64,000 nucleotides of DNA from Rhinopomastus cyanomelas (Eukaryota > Chordata > Aves > Bucerotiformes > Rhinopomastidae), in the NCBI GenBank assembly GCA_013400115.1, contig VXBP01008587.1:828784-892783 (forward strand), given 5' to 3'. Position numbers and translations under genes: made by a program. Shown here piece by piece: positions 48,111 through 61,100 of this stretch; within the stretch, counting starts at the first letter, position 1; every line of letters begins with the position of its first letter. The notes under the pieces are model-generated. The model was given only the letters and a program-made list of their open reading frames with translations. It made no database searches and was not told the DNA's origin.

Positions 48111-48470
48111 TAGAGAACAAGCCTTATGAGGAGCTGCTGAGGGAGCTGGTGCTATTTAGTCTGAGGAAAAGGTGGCTGAGGGGAAACCCCATCTCTCTAC
48201 AACTACTTGAACAGAGGTCGTAAAGAGGTGAGGGTTAGTCTCTTCTCACAAGTTACAAGCCACAGGACAAGAAGAAACGGCCTCAAGTTGTACTGGGGAA
48301 GTTTAGGTTGGACATTAGGAAAAGCTGCTTTGCTGAAAAGGTCATCAGGCCATTCTCACAACGTGTTTCGACGTTTGAGAGCTTAGGGGTGTGATTTAGT
48401 GGGAAGGCTTGGTACAATTAGGTTAATGGTTGGACTCAATGATCTTGAAGGTTCTTTCCAACCTAAATGA
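48111..48470 (+). mobile_element. CR1 3' fragment, old
   Basis: Diverged ORF2 end (CTTATGAGGAGCTGCTGAGG, GGTTGGACATTAGGAAAAGC) and a tail with TTGGACTCAATGATCTTGAA and TTCTTTCCAACCTAAATGA. Confidence 0.88.
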
Positions 48471-50214
48471 CCCTTAAAACATGCAACAGGTTTTCCCCAT
48501 CTGGCTCCCAAAAGTGCCTGTGCTGGTTTTGCAAACTTCATTTTGGTTTTAGGGGAATAAACTCTGTTGCTGAGTGTTTGGCATCTTGCAGAGCATCTGG
48601 TGGGTTAGAAAGGGTTCAGCCTAAGGTCCCTGTAACCCAGTGGACTGCCTTGGACGCCAGCCCAGATGATGGAAATACAACAATGAAAGGGTACAGCCAC
48701 ACACATGGCTTCCTTCATCTCGCTGCTCCTGCCTCTGATACAAAGGAGAGGCACCGCTCCAGCCCTCAGCTGAGACTCGGAGACAAACCCCAGCAACGCC
48801 TCTGCCTGGACATCCTTATGCTGCTCACCACTCACTCAAGTTCAGGCTGAAACAGAACTGGAAGGTGGGTTAGGATGGATCTGTGCTAGAAAAGGCTTTT
48901 TAATAAAGCTGCAGCCTCGGCTAGCCAGTGCTCCTGGCTCGTGCTCTCTGTGCCTGCCCTTTAAAGCTGTACACCAGTCTGCTCCGCAGAGCTCTGCTTC
49001 AGTTGCTTGCCATCGCCGAGTGCGGCCAGGAACAGAGCACGTGACTTCCCTATTCACAAAGCTTTTTTTGGCTGCGTGGAAAAGCATTCCTTACTATCCT
49101 TTTACTCAGGCATCATGGAAAAACAACCAGTCAGCCACACAACCAGCCACAAAGTCCTGAGTGAGGCATGAAGTCAGAGCCAGTAACATCTTATCTGCTG
49201 GACAGTCACCCTCTCCTGCACAGTTCTACTTCACCAGCTTTCCAGCCCCCTGAACTTCACATCCTCTTCACTTACTTGGGAGGAAATTTTGCAACAGCCC
49301 CTTTCTACTCCCTTCCTCTACTTAGGGCAACCTTCTCCATCTAACAGCATTGTCTCCCGTCCATGATTAAATCCTGAGGAGCTCATACTTTCCACAGAGC
49401 TGAGGACAAAACCCATGAAAAAGCAAAGATCATTTTGTTTTCAGCAGCTCATCCCAACACCTCATCAGCTTCACAGGGTACTCAGCCTCCACGAGTCCTG
49501 ATGCCTTCATGGAGGGTTATTGCTCCAGCACCGCGGAGTTTACAAACCTCCAGCCATCAGCTGTCAGCTTTTAAAGCGCTCTTCCTTCCTGGCAGCAGTC
49601 TCCCAAGGTCAAACGATTTGTAAGAAAGCATACCAGAAAAGCTGTCCTTGGCGATGGAAGCTGAGCAGACTAAATTTAGCATTTATAAAATAAGCTGGCT
49701 TTGAGGACAGGAAGTTAAAAAATAAATTGCTGGGCGTTTAACTCTTCAGTCAAATCACACACCCTCCCCTTCGCGGTGGCCACTGTGCTGCCCCACCTCA
49801 TCCTGCGCCGGCAGGAGGAATGTCAGGCAGGGTGATTTCTTTTTGTTAGAGTTAAAGGATGGAGAGAGATGAGAAAATCTTTCTGGAAAGCTCCCCAAAA
49901 TTTTAGCCACTGCCACACCAAAACTCCAGAGGCTCAGTGGTCAAGGCACAAAGATTTCTGGGCACGATGTGTGTAACGGAGCTCAGCTGGAACACCTTTC
50001 AGCTCCGAGCATCATGCTTGGAGGGATAAAACTAAACACCCAGGAGTACTGGACAGGCTACAGAATGTCTAACCCTTCACAGCAAAATGAAGTCCTTTGG
50101 CCTGTGCAGAGCACACAGATTGTATTTGCAGCTCTAAAGCCGTGAGATGTCCAAGTGGTTTTGGTTTTGGATATGCTAAGTTCACCTTGTTCTTCAAATC
50201 AGAAGAGACAAGAA

Positions 50215-50928
50215 CAACTCCAGGTACCAGTATAGGCTGGGGACTGAACTGTTGGAGAGCAGTGTAGGAGAAGAGACCTGGGGATCCTGGTGGCTAGCAG
50301 GATGACCATGAGCCAGCAGTGTGCTCTTGTGGCCAAGAGGGCCAACAGCATCCTGGTGTGGATCAGAAGAGGGGTGGTTAGTAGATCAAGAGAGGTCCTT
50401 CTCCCCCTCTACTCTGCACTGGTGAAACCACACCTGGAGTATTGTGTCCAGTTGTGGGCCACTCAGTCCAAGACGGACGTGGAGCTGCTGGAAGGAGTCC
50501 AGCGTAGGGCAACGAAGATGATGAAGGAGGTGAAGCACCTCCCTTATGAGGAAAGGCTGAGGGAGCTGGGTCTCTTGAGCTTGGAGAAGAGGAGACTGAA
50601 GGGTGACCTCATTAATGTCTATACATATGTGAAGGGTAGGCATCAGGAGGATGGAGCCAGGCTCTTCTCAATGTCATCTAGTGATAGGATGAGGGGCAAT
50701 GGGTGTCAGCTGGAACATAGGAGGTTCCACACAAATGTGAGAAGGAACTTCTTCCCCGTGAGGGTGACAGAGCACTGGAACAGGCTGCCCAGGGGGGTTG
50801 TGGACATCTTCACTGGAGATGTTTAAGACTCGCCTGGATGTGACTTGGTCTAGGTGATGCTGCTGTGTCAGGGGGATTGGACTGGATGATCTTTCAAGGT
50901 TCCTTCCAATCCCTAATGATTCTGTTAA
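50215..50928 (+). mobile_element. CR1 3' half, young, long open frame
   Basis: An open frame of 178 codons (50290-50826) encodes the ORF2 C-terminal region: MTMSQQCALVAKRANSILVW, then PHLEYCVQLWATQSKTDVEL, then LSLEKRRLKGDLINVYTYVK. The 3' UTR lacks a short piece (GGATGTGACTTGG, where others read GGATGTGTTCCTGTGTGAC). The tail ends CCCTAATGATTCTGTTAA. Confidence 0.95.
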
Positions 50929-51910
50929 TCCTACTCTTTCCCATAGATAGGGGTAGAACCCTCATTCCCTCACAAGCACTGTTCTGTAGGTGCTGCCTGC
51001 AGGTCTGCTTGTACTAGATTATGCCCTGTCATGCCCCAACTATGTATTTGAAGAGTAAGTAAGGCTGGCACTCCATTACCTTGGATTAAGTAGCCACTTG
51101 GGCACTTCAAAGAGCCCTCTAAGCTTTGGCTGAAGTACCTAGCACATTACTCAGAGTCATTTTTGGCTTATATGGCTAGTCTAGAGTGAACTCTCTTTAA
51201 AATGACAAGAAAATACACACACGCGAACGCCCTCCCGTCACGGGGAATTACACCCACAGCACTTGTGCCTGAAAATCTCCAACCAGAGCAACAGAGTAAA
51301 AAACAAAGAAGAAATACAACCTGCAAAAGAATGAACTAGACAATCTCTGCTTGAAAGACTCTGCCATCCCCCTGCACTTAAAAGAAGATCCACCCAAGAC
51401 CCAGCAGCGTTCACTGTGAGACGCGGCTGTCGGCAGTCATCTGTACGTGAGGGGTTCACCTGACAGTGGTGACAGACAGCTGGAGAAAACCTGAAGGGCA
51501 AACACACACAGCAGCTGAAAATTAAAACTGAGCAGAATGCTCAGGAATTTGTTTCCAAATGCAGAAGCACCAAGTGAACAGGCATTTGTGTCTCTCTGCC
51601 CGAGGCTGCTGCTACAGGCTCTCCCAGCCTGACATCACTGCTCAGCGCGGATGGGCTGGACAAAGGCAGGAGGTCACGCTGAAGGAGGGAGCAAAATGCA
51701 GGACAGCTGGACCTGACCCTTTTTTTTCTGGGAGCATAAACTACAAGATGGCTTGTTCTTAGTCTTCAAGAAATGGCTGCTCACAGTCAAGGTTAAATTT
51801 GTGTTCCAAGCAAGACCAGAGATTCCCAAGATGGCATTCCCAAGCAAGGAGGCACCAGACTTTTGTTACAACAACTCCAACTGAAGCTTTTCTAGCAAGC
51901 ACCCAGAAAA

Positions 51911-51960
51911 TCAGAGAATCATTAGGGATTGGAAGGGACCTCAAAACATCATCTAGTCCA
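51911..51960 (-). mobile_element. CR1 terminal fragment
   Basis: About 50 bp: AGAGAATCATTAGGGATTGG and ACCTCAAAACATCATCTAGT. Confidence 0.88.
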
Positions 51961-52560
51961 AAATCAAAGGGTGGAGTTAGGGTTATGCTCAACTAAAATG
52001 CATTTTAACAACCTGGAGTTAATTTCATAGGAGAAACTGGAAGACTCTCACTTTAAATACGGTCACTTAATGCATCACTAGATTTGCTTAATCCTTGGAT
52101 ATTTTTTTTCCTTCAAAGTGGATGATTCCAGCTCCCAAGACCTAAAAATAAACTTTCTGTCCTTTCTGTGAGGCAAAAAAACCTCAGCACATGGTAGAGG
52201 TTGCAGGTGGCTTTGTCAGTGGAGCGTTGCTCAATGCGTGGAACCTATGGAAGATGCCCCAAAATCAAAAATAATTAACTAAGAGCCAGGGAAATCAAAT
52301 TGAATCAAACATTCATGAACAGAGCAGCAAAATTCAAGCTCCAAGGCTGTTAAAATTACCTTTCCTGTCTTCTGACACAACTGTGGTGTTAATTCACAAA
52401 TAAAAAGTACCAACGTGCTTCAACGTCTACTAACAGCTCAAAGTAGGACTGAGGAAAGGTCCTTCAAAGCAAAAGGAGACCCCTGTGCAAACTGCATTAA
52501 TTTTAAAACTTGTTTAACAATGAAAGCAAATACATCTAGTGTGAAACTGCTTATTTTGAA

Positions 52561-53266
52561 AGGTTGGGGACTGACCTGTTGGAGAGCAGTGTAGGAGAAA
52601 GGAACCTGGGGTTCTGGTGGAGGATGGCCAGGAGCCAGCAATGTGCTCTTGTGGCCCAGAGGGCCAACAGCATCCTGAGGTAGATCAGAAGGGGGGTGGT
52701 TAGCACATCAAGAGAGGTTCTTCTCCCCCTCTACTCTGCACTGGTGAGACCACATCTGGAGTATTGTGTTCAGGTCTGGAGACCTCATTCAAGAAGGACA
52801 TAGAACTGCTGGAGGGAGTCCAGTGTAGAGCAACCAGGATGATGAAGAAAGTGGAGCACCTCCCTTATGAGGAGAGGCTGAGGGAGCTGGGTCTGTTGAG
52901 CTTGGAGAAGATGAGACTGAGGGGTGACCTCATTAACATCTATAAATATGTGAAGGGTGGGTGTCAGGAGGATGGAACCAGGCTCTGCTCAGTGTCATCT
53001 AGTGATAGAACAAGGGGCAATGGGTGTGAGCTGGAACAGAGTAGGTTCCACGTAAATGAGAAGGAACTTCTTCCCAGTGAGGGTGACAGAGCCCTGGAAG
53101 GGGCTGCCCAGGGGGGTTGTGGCATCTCCTTCTCTGGAGATGTTTAAGACCCACCTGGATGTGTTCCTGTGTGACTTGGTCTAGGTGATCCTGCTGTGGT
53201 AGAGGGATGGGACTAGGTGATCTTTCGAGGTCCCTTCCAACCCCTAATGTTCTGTGATTCTGTGAT
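52561..53266 (+). mobile_element. CR1 3' half, young subfamily
   Basis: It runs from GGTTGGGGACTGACCTGTTG through the ORF2 C-terminus (open 52764-53147: LEGVQCRATRMMKKVEHLPY, LSLEKMRLRGDLINIYKYVK) to the tail TTCTGTGATTCTGTGAT. One stop (TAGATCAGAAGG) lies near 52681. Confidence 0.95.
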
Positions 53267-54570
53267 CTATAACAACTCCATTTGAAACGATCACATCTGA
53301 AATCTGAGACAACTGAACACACTCGTATTTTTCCAGGTATCCAGTCTTAAAAGCAATATGTATCTCAACAACTGAACTAAACCAATCTGATCATTTTTAA
53401 TAGCTAAGAATACAACAGCGATTTTCATTACACAGCAGAAGAAACTGGGTAAGTTTTTCTCAGAGCAGAATAACATAAAACCAACACGATCACCGTGTTA
53501 TTTCATAAAGACAAGAGTCCAAGTTTCTTTCAGAAGGCTGATTGTTTTAAACAGAAGAAACATCCATTTCCAAATAAACTGCTCGTACCAGAAGTTTAAT
53601 AACTTTTCATTTCCTAAGCTTGTAACAGCTTTGCAATATATAACAGTCCCTAAAATTAAATACTGCTAGAGACAAAACTGTGGGTGTCTGACAACAAGTA
53701 AAACATATAAAACACCAGATTAGAGACCTGAAGCTAAACTGGAGGTAAAGAGACTCTCTTGGGTGCCCTTAAGAGATCCGTATTTTAATTTAGTGTAAAC
53801 TTCCTGCACGCTCCCCATGGTGACAGGGGCAACAGAGGCACGAAGTATTTCTCCTGCTTGTCCAGAGAAAACATGGAAGAGATGGAAACAGAGGAAAGAA
53901 TACTTTCATTTTGCTATATGGACTATTTTTCAGCAGAATGGAAATTTTTATTAAATTTTCAAACTCTTTAGAAGTTTCTGTTTAACAAAACCCAGGAGGT
54001 TGGGTGGGAGGTAAATGCAAAAATGAACTACCATTAATGATGCACATTGACCCATTTAATACCTAGGCAGTCAAAGAAAACACATCAGCTATTTCTGATC
54101 TTATTATCATTTCTTTACTGATTTTAACAGGCTAGAGAATTTGAAATAAATTTCCCATACTTTTTAATTGACCTAAATCCTCTTTCCCTGCCTCCTCCCC
54201 ACCTCTTTCCTTTGTTAACAGAATCTTTTCCAAAAATGTTTAGCCTTGTCTCTTTCAGTGAACCAAATAATATGGGCTCAGTTTGGATGCCCAGCATAGG
54301 CATGTAGTGCCACCTGAGACCCCTGGAGTACAGGAGATGGTATGGGGCTGGGGGACAAGCTGTGGTACCCTCCCAGGCTGAGGCACACCAGCACACCTCT
54401 GAGGGCACGAGGTGATGATGCTGGCTGTTACCTGTGTGAAGCCTAGTAAAAGACACACACAAGTTCATCTTGGAAGCACAGAGGAACCAAAAGAACACAG
54501 CTTCATGCTTTGCCTCATGCTGCTAGAGAAGGTTCTGCAGAGCTTTATTTCATGGGTACCATCACAACAG

Positions 54571-55012
54571 TAATCTCAGCATCTCCTAGGTTGGGAAGAG
54601 ACCTTCAGGATTATCAAGTCTACCCATTAACCAAGGTTGAGGACTGACAAGTCCTCAACTAAACTATATCCATGAGCACTAGGTCTACACCACTCTTAAG
54701 TATCTCCTAAAGAGGAGGACTCCACCACTGCTCCAATGTCTGACAACCACTCTTTCAGTAATGAAATTTGTTCTAATATCCAGTCTAAACCTCCCTTGGC
54801 ACAACTTGAGGCCATTTCCTCTTGTCCTGTCACCTGGTTGAACAGACCAATCCCCATCTCTCTCCAACCTCATTTAAAGTAGATGCACAGAGCAGTAAGG
54901 TCTCCCATCAGCCTGATTTTCTCCAGCCTGAGCAGCCCCAGTTCTCTCAACCCCTCCTCATAAGTCTTATGCTTCAGACTTCACTAGCTTCCTTGCCCTT
55001 CTCTGGTCCTGT
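54571..55012 (-). mobile_element. CR1 3' half, older subfamily
   Basis: The tail TCTCCTAGGTTGGGAAGAGA, 3' UTR and a degraded ORF2 end (minus strand RLDIRTNFITERVVVRHW) are visible, ending near the cluster CCTTGCCCTTCTCTGGTCCT. Confidence 0.88.
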
Positions 55013-55103
55013 TTCAGTTCCTCTGCTACTGGCTGTAGAGCTAATCACCAAACCCATAACCTATACTGGGGTAAAACTTGTTGTTATTGACAAAGAAAGA
55101 AGA

Positions 55104-55490
55104 TCACAGTATCACAGAACATTAGGGATTGGAAGGGACCTCGAAAGATCATCTAGTCCAATCCCCCCACCACAGCAGGACCACCTAGATCCAGACACAC
55201 AGGAACATATCCAGGAGGGCTTTAAATGTCTCCAAAGTAGGAGACTCCACAACCTCCTTGGGCAGCCTCTTCCAGTGCTCTGTCACCCAGCTCATATTGA
55301 TGGGGAACCTCCTCTGTTCTAGCTCACACCCATTGACCTCTGTCCTATCACTAGATGCCACCGAGCAGAGCCTGGCTCCATCCTCCTGACACCCACCCTT
55401 CCCATACTGATCAACATTCACGGGGTCACCTCTCAGTCTCCTTGTCTCTAAACTAGAAACCCAGCCCCATCAGCCTTTCCTCATCAGGGA
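55104..55490 (-). mobile_element. CR1 3' fragment, young subfamily
   Basis: CACAGTATCACAGAACATTA starts the tail. The ORF2 end on the minus strand reads CQEDGARLCSVASSDRTEVN. A gap removes part of the NFFPVRVTEHW segment (TGTCACCCAGCTCATATTGA). Confidence 0.92.
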
Positions 55491-57742
55491 GACCCTTAAC
55501 TGTGTGTTGCCAGCAACTCTGAGAATTTATTGCTGCCTTTCTAGACGCATCCACAGACACATGTATTTGCTCTTCTCAACAGCCAAAGCTTACATGCAGG
55601 ATCCAAAGCTCCAGAGTATTTCCACGTTTCCTTGCTGTTCAAAGAGCTCCATGCACAAGCAGCAAGACTTATGCCTGCACAGGTGCTGCTCTGCTGCTCC
55701 GACTCAGAAGGGCGACTCAAGTTGCATGCAAACCCAACAAGCTCATTAACTTTAATTTACTTAGGAAAGGGTGAACGAGGCAACTTGAAAAGAAGCATAA
55801 ACTGTTCTAATTTTCCACCAAGCATCGTTGCCACGCACAACCAAATGAAGACAAGCACACCAAACACACACTCCTCCTGAGGCGCAGGCACCGTTACTCT
55901 TGTTGACAAGCGGGTCCTACGTTTAAACTGTTTTGCACCATTAATTAGTCCTGACACCTCTTAATGCCTTACAAATGAAACAGGAAAATTCATGCTTAGA
56001 TTTAGGGGTTTTATCCCCGCTGAATTGAAGAGTATCTCAGCTTTCATATAAACGTAGTTGCACGTTACAGCCATGAAATCAAACGTGAGAACACGAAGAG
56101 CTGTAAGTGGAGCTGTTCTCTATCAGGCTCGACGTCGCACAAGCCTGCTTCAATAATTCAGGGCTTCTCAACTCGAGCTGTACAGAAGACAGCTTCTCAG
56201 ATAGAGCAGCACATGAGCAGATAAGACCACAGTCTCTCTGTGGTGCCACCTGGGGCAAAGCCACAGTGTCACTGAGCTGATTAGCTCAGGTCCCCTTCTG
56301 AATGTCAGGACACTCCAACTTTTATCCCATTTAACTTCTATGATCCTTCACTTTCCAGGCAACAAACTTCACAGTACCCAGTGGAGAGCAATGAGTCTAC
56401 CACTGGCATCTCCACATGTCAACAGGGCAGTTTTCCACAGAAAGGTTGAAGAAACTGTGAAAATGAACATGCGTGGCAAATTCTGACAACGGGGAAGGTT
56501 TCCTGTGCCCTCAATTACAGACTGGAGAGAGTTAGGCAGTTCACTTAAAGAAGTGGAACCTCCTCTCCTAAAAAACATCCACATAATAAAACCCATCATA
56601 GCAAACAGAAATCCACCTCACTCAGCTGGCTGGGAAGTGGTGTCTCAGAGAGAGACATCCATCCCACTTCTTGACCTGCGTTTGCTAGGGTAACACACTC
56701 AGCATCCTCACCACTCGCCATCAGACACCAGCACTGAAGCCATCTTCTACAGCCCTAATTCCCTCCTGAAAACAAGGTAGGTGCAGCTGGGAGACCTGAC
56801 TCACACACCTGTTGGATCCCACATCTGCTTTGCATTTTATAGGAAAATCATGACTGTTCCTCCACGAGTAGACACTGAGCACAGAGTTCTGGTTCCATCC
56901 TATTTGAGATAATCACCGGATGATTTGGGTACTTTGAAAGCAATGCGTGAGGAGGTGTGAATCCACCCTTCTCTGCTACTCAGCAGCCTCTAGATGTGGA
57001 CAGAGTGTGAGCAGCACACAGCAGGAACTGGATGCTGAAATGGTCAGTCTCTCAGAGGATGAAGACGTCCTGACTTACCTGTCTGGCAATATACACCCAG
57101 TCAAAAGAAAAATCCTCTTGATAACAACAGTCTTGAAAATTTGCCTGGCAAGTAAACTACAATCAAAATGTTCTCTCTCCCACCTCTGTAAATCTTAAAA
57201 CCTGTAGAAGCAGACCTGGAGTTATCAGAAGGATCCCTTCTCAGAATGGCCTCATAACAGCACCTCATAAACTGTAAAAAGCCTCATAAATAGAGCTCTC
57301 CTTGCAAGTGTGGGAGATAGATCTGAATCTCTTCCAGCACTGGTGCAAACTGAACTGAGGTCTTCCATGTCAGCAGTGGTTAAGAGATCAATGCTCCTAG
57401 GTAAAAGAGAGGACAGGAGTATCACCTGCTGTTTCTGTACGTTAAAATACAAGGTTTCTGGGCATCTAGAGCAAAGACTGACAAGCAAGAGTTTGAACAT
57501 CTCAACTGGTTGATGCTCAAGCACCATCAACAGGAGATACACAGAACGCCTCTCCTCCTAGACCTTCTTCCAAGTCCTTCCTTCCTTTACTTCCTTTTCA
57601 GAAGACCAGACACACATAAACAAGATTTTAGGACCTAGGAAATGCAGTATATTATTAGAAATTATATATTCCATCCCTCTGATTTATTTTGTGCTCAAAT
57701 GGAAGACTCAAGGGTTTCACCCTTTCAGGCACTGGAATGAAT

Positions 57743-57797
57743 GGGGTTGGACTAGATGATCTTTCGAGGTCCCTTCCGATCCCTAATGACTCTACGA
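57743..57797 (+). mobile_element. CR1 terminal fragment
   Basis: GGGGTTGGACTAGATGATCT then GAGGTCCCTTCCGATCCCTA; about 55 bp only. Confidence 0.88.
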
Positions 57798-59330
57798 AAT
57801 CCCACTTCAGGAAGAGATTGGGCTAAACACCCATTTATTTTGTGTGTGAAGAAATCAGGATAAAAGGGACGTTATAGACTCATCCTTGTGCACGACTAGG
57901 TGTCCAAGAGACCAGCTGACACCCCAGGCTGTGCTGTGAAGAGGCTGGTTATAATCTCATTAGGAGATGTTATCACAAGGAGTCACAGTTAACACAAACC
58001 CAGGTGGACCTCACAGACAGAGGAAGCCCTTTGTGCAACCACACAGCAGCCAGAACTTTGACAGACAAGGGTCTGCTCCTCGAGTGCACTAGGCATTTCA
58101 TTGCTTAACTTCAAACCAAAGGACTCTACAGCTCAGGCAGCAGCTGATATTCAACTCCAAAGGAATCTAGTGCCTGCACAGGTATAATTGATCGTTTTAG
58201 TGCCTTGACATCCTGGCAAGCAGTGACAAGCTTTATCACCATCTTCTTTCCCTCTTACAAAGCTGGGTCTTCTTATGTGGAAGGAAAATAGCAGTTATCT
58301 TCGTGCTGTCTGTCACAGATAATGCCATTTTATTACATTTTAAATTAATAATCACACTGAAAGGTCATCACTTGGACTCTACAAAGCCAACTGCACAAAG
58401 CCACAGCAGCTGCTGTGTGGAAGATCACAACAGAGCTGATACATCCACAGATTAAAGGAAGCAGATTTTACTTGTCAAACTCTAATTTTGTTTTGTGTGT
58501 GAACGTATCATTCTCCAAAATGTTCTTTCTTCATTTTATAATGAATTATCTGCTAAGCACAACATCAGACAGTGGATCACCCTAGACATCAGGTGCTGCA
58601 GGTGCTGCTCAGAGTGACCAGGGCTGCTGCTGAACCAGCGACTGACTCCTGTTCTGAGGGAACAGCTTTCCAAACAGCCAGGAAAGGCAGCTAAGCAACT
58701 GATCCACTCTGACTGTCAAAGACATGTCCTAACAGGGCTGAGTGAGAGTTAAAACAGCAGGGCTGTCTGGCTGCCAGGAAAATTACTGCAAGGACCTACT
58801 GAGGGGAATCTCGGGTTGTTTATTCATACTCATCATCTCCAAAGAGGAAGAACACTGGTTTGGGCCAGAATCTGCAGATTCTGCTTCAGGCATTGATGCT
58901 GTTTCAAAATGCTTCATGTACCTAAATGTGAAAGATTAAGGAACTTTAATTTTCAGCCAACCAAACCTTTTGTAGTATTATGTATGATGAGAACCTAGGA
59001 AAAAGTAGAAGTTCAGCAAGTAAAACTTAATCCACACACAAGGCTTTTTCCAGCACTTCTCCTACAGACTAGCTTTGGCCAGGAAAAGAACCAGCCCAGC
59101 TATTCTCCAGCAGGCAGGCAGTTTCTCCTCAGGGAACAGACATCTTTGGGTCCTGCTCCAGTGCTTCTGATCTGACAGAAAGGACACATCCTCAGTGTAT
59201 AAGCAGTAAGAAATACGTTGCTCGTTTTCTCTCCTCACACGTTTTTAGCAGTGACACAGGACTAATGAAGAAGGAAAAAAAGCCAAAAAATTACATAAAC
59301 CAGAGAAATGTTTCACTAGATTAACCTATT

Positions 59331-59609
59331 CATGTCATCTGGTGATAGGACATGGGGCAATGGGTGTGAGCTGGAACATAGGAGGTTCCACATCAACATG
59401 AGAAGGAACTTCTTCCCAGTGAGGGTGACAGAGCACTGGAACAGGCTGCCCAGGGGGGTTGTGGAGTCTCCTTCACTGGAGACACTTAAAACCCTCCTGA
59501 ATATGTTCCTGTGTGACTGGATCTAGGTGATCCTGCTGTGGTAGGGTGACTGGAGTAGATGATCTTTCGAGGTCCCTTCCAATCCCTAATGTTCTATGAT
59601 TCTGTGAAA
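59331..59609 (+). mobile_element. CR1 3' fragment, young subfamily
   Basis: The ORF2 end (SGDRTWGNGCELEHRRFHIN, VTEHWNRLPRGVVESPSLET) and full tail are present, ending GTTCTATGATTCTGTGAA. Confidence 0.94.
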
Positions 59610-60131
59610 TAAAAGTTCTCCCAAACTAGAATAGAGTGACTTAAAACTGAGAATACACTGTCTGTTTGAAACATCACACCACGGTATTTCTGATACGCTA
59701 CTGATGAATTAATCTCAACAAAACCTGTTCCTTAGCAGTTAAGTAGCTTGTGGAATTTGAGAGGCACTTAGTTATCAAACATCATTCTGCTTATGGTACT
59801 CCTGGGTCAACAACATGCCTCTTGAAATCTTGCTGTGGCTTTAGAGAGCTGCTTTTAGTCGATTGTGAGTTAACCACTAAATAAACTTGATGAAAGACTA
59901 CAGACGAAGCAAATAAACCAGCATACATTACAGAGAGTAAAATCCAGATGATTTACTGGTGGTGTGAGGAGCACATCAAGCTGCTTTTACTATGACAATA
60001 AAACAAAAAAATACGCTCAACTTAAGCAGCTTTCACAAATATTTGAAGCCAGTGTGCTTTATGTACAGCAAAGAAAGTGCTGACACCTGCCATCCTAATG
60101 GTGTCCCACAGACAGGCTTCAGATAGAGATA

Positions 60132-60234
60132 ACATAGAATCATTAGGGATTGGAAGGGATCATCTAGTCCAATCCCCCTGACACACCAGGTTCAGATAGA
60201 CAAAGCCACGCAGGAACACATCCAGATGGGTCTT
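60132..60234 (-). mobile_element. CR1 terminal fragment, young, with 10-bp deletion
   Basis: ACATAGAATCATTAGGGATT is followed directly by GGAAGGGATCATCTAG; the usual CCTCGAAAGA is missing. It ends at CCAGATGGGTCTT, abutting an opposite-strand CR1. Confidence 0.9.
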
Positions 60235-60613
60235 GGGGCTATTCAGCCTAGAGAAGATGAGGCTCTGGGGAGACCTTATAGCAGCTTTCCAGCACCTGAA
60301 AGGGACTTACAGGAAAACTGGGGAAGGGCTTTTTACAAAACACTATACAGATAGGACAAGGGGAAATGGCTTTAAGCTAGAAGAGGGTAGATTCAGATTA
60401 GATATTAGGAATAAATTCTTCACAGTGAGGGTGGTGAGGCTCTGGAACAGGTTGCCCAAGGGGGTTGTGGATGCTCCCTCCCTTAAACTGTTGTTGGACA
60501 GGGCACTGAGCAACCTAGTTTAGTGGAAGGTGTCCTCCTCCATGGCAGGAGGACTGGAATTAGATTATCTTCAATGTCCCCCCCAAACCAGACCGTTCTA
60601 TGACTCTGTGAAC
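60235..60613 (+). mobile_element. CR1 3' fragment, older subfamily
   Basis: An open frame encodes the ORF2 end (MGLFSLEKMRLWGDLIAAFQ to LLLDRALSNLV). A diverged tail ends GTTCTATGACTCTGTGAA. Confidence 0.93.
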
Positions 60614-60891
60614 ATTGATTTTTCTACTATTCCATGGAAGGTGGCAACTCCTGCCTTAGTTACATCACACAAAAGGATCAGCAGGATTTTAGGTTGTGAG
60701 CTGTACACTCTGCCCCTTCCAATTTCTAACTGTAGGTCCCAAGCTGCAAAATGGGCAAGTAATGAAAAAGGAAACAAAGTGCCTCAAGAAAACAAATGAT
60801 CTCGCCCAGTAATTTTCATTTCTTCTATCTGTTAACTTCCCCTTTGTTTTCCACAGATTAACCTTTGGGCAAAGGTAGGCATGGTTGGAAT

Positions 60892-61100
60892 GAATCATAG
60901 AGTCATAGAACCATACAGTCACAGAGTCATAAGAGTCACAGAATCATAGTGTCACAGAATCATAGAGTCACAGAATCATAGAGTCACAGAATCATAGAGT
61001 CACAGAATCATAGAGTCACAGAATCATAGAGTCACAGAATCATTAGGGGTTGGAATGGACCTCAAAGACCATCTAGTCCAATCCCCCTGCCACAGCAGGA
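60892..61100 (-). mobile_element. CR1 terminal fragment with expanded terminal repeat
   Basis: It has a young tail (CATTAGGGGTTGGAATGGAC) whose 3'-terminal repeat has grown to about 150 bp instead of the usual 10-20. It is truncated after CCACAGCAGG. Confidence 0.93.
60937..61032 (-). repeat. 16-bp minisatellite from the CR1 terminus
   Basis: There are six consecutive 16-bp units of CACAGAATCATAGAGT. The first has one difference (GTGT) and the other five are identical. Less regular related units extend left to 60892. Each unit is two CR1 terminal octamers (one TCACAGAA-like, one TCATAGAG-like). Confidence 0.95.

Noticed and set aside
50290..50826. A 178-codon protein gene
   Set aside because: It is the C-terminal part of CR1 ORF2 in a truncated insertion, with no start context or promoter. 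The same holds for 17968-18372, 35289-35594, 52764-53147 and 37663-38154.
60937..61032. CRISPR-like array
   Set aside because: The 16-bp units are contiguous with no spacers and are recognisable CR1 terminal repeats in a vertebrate intron.
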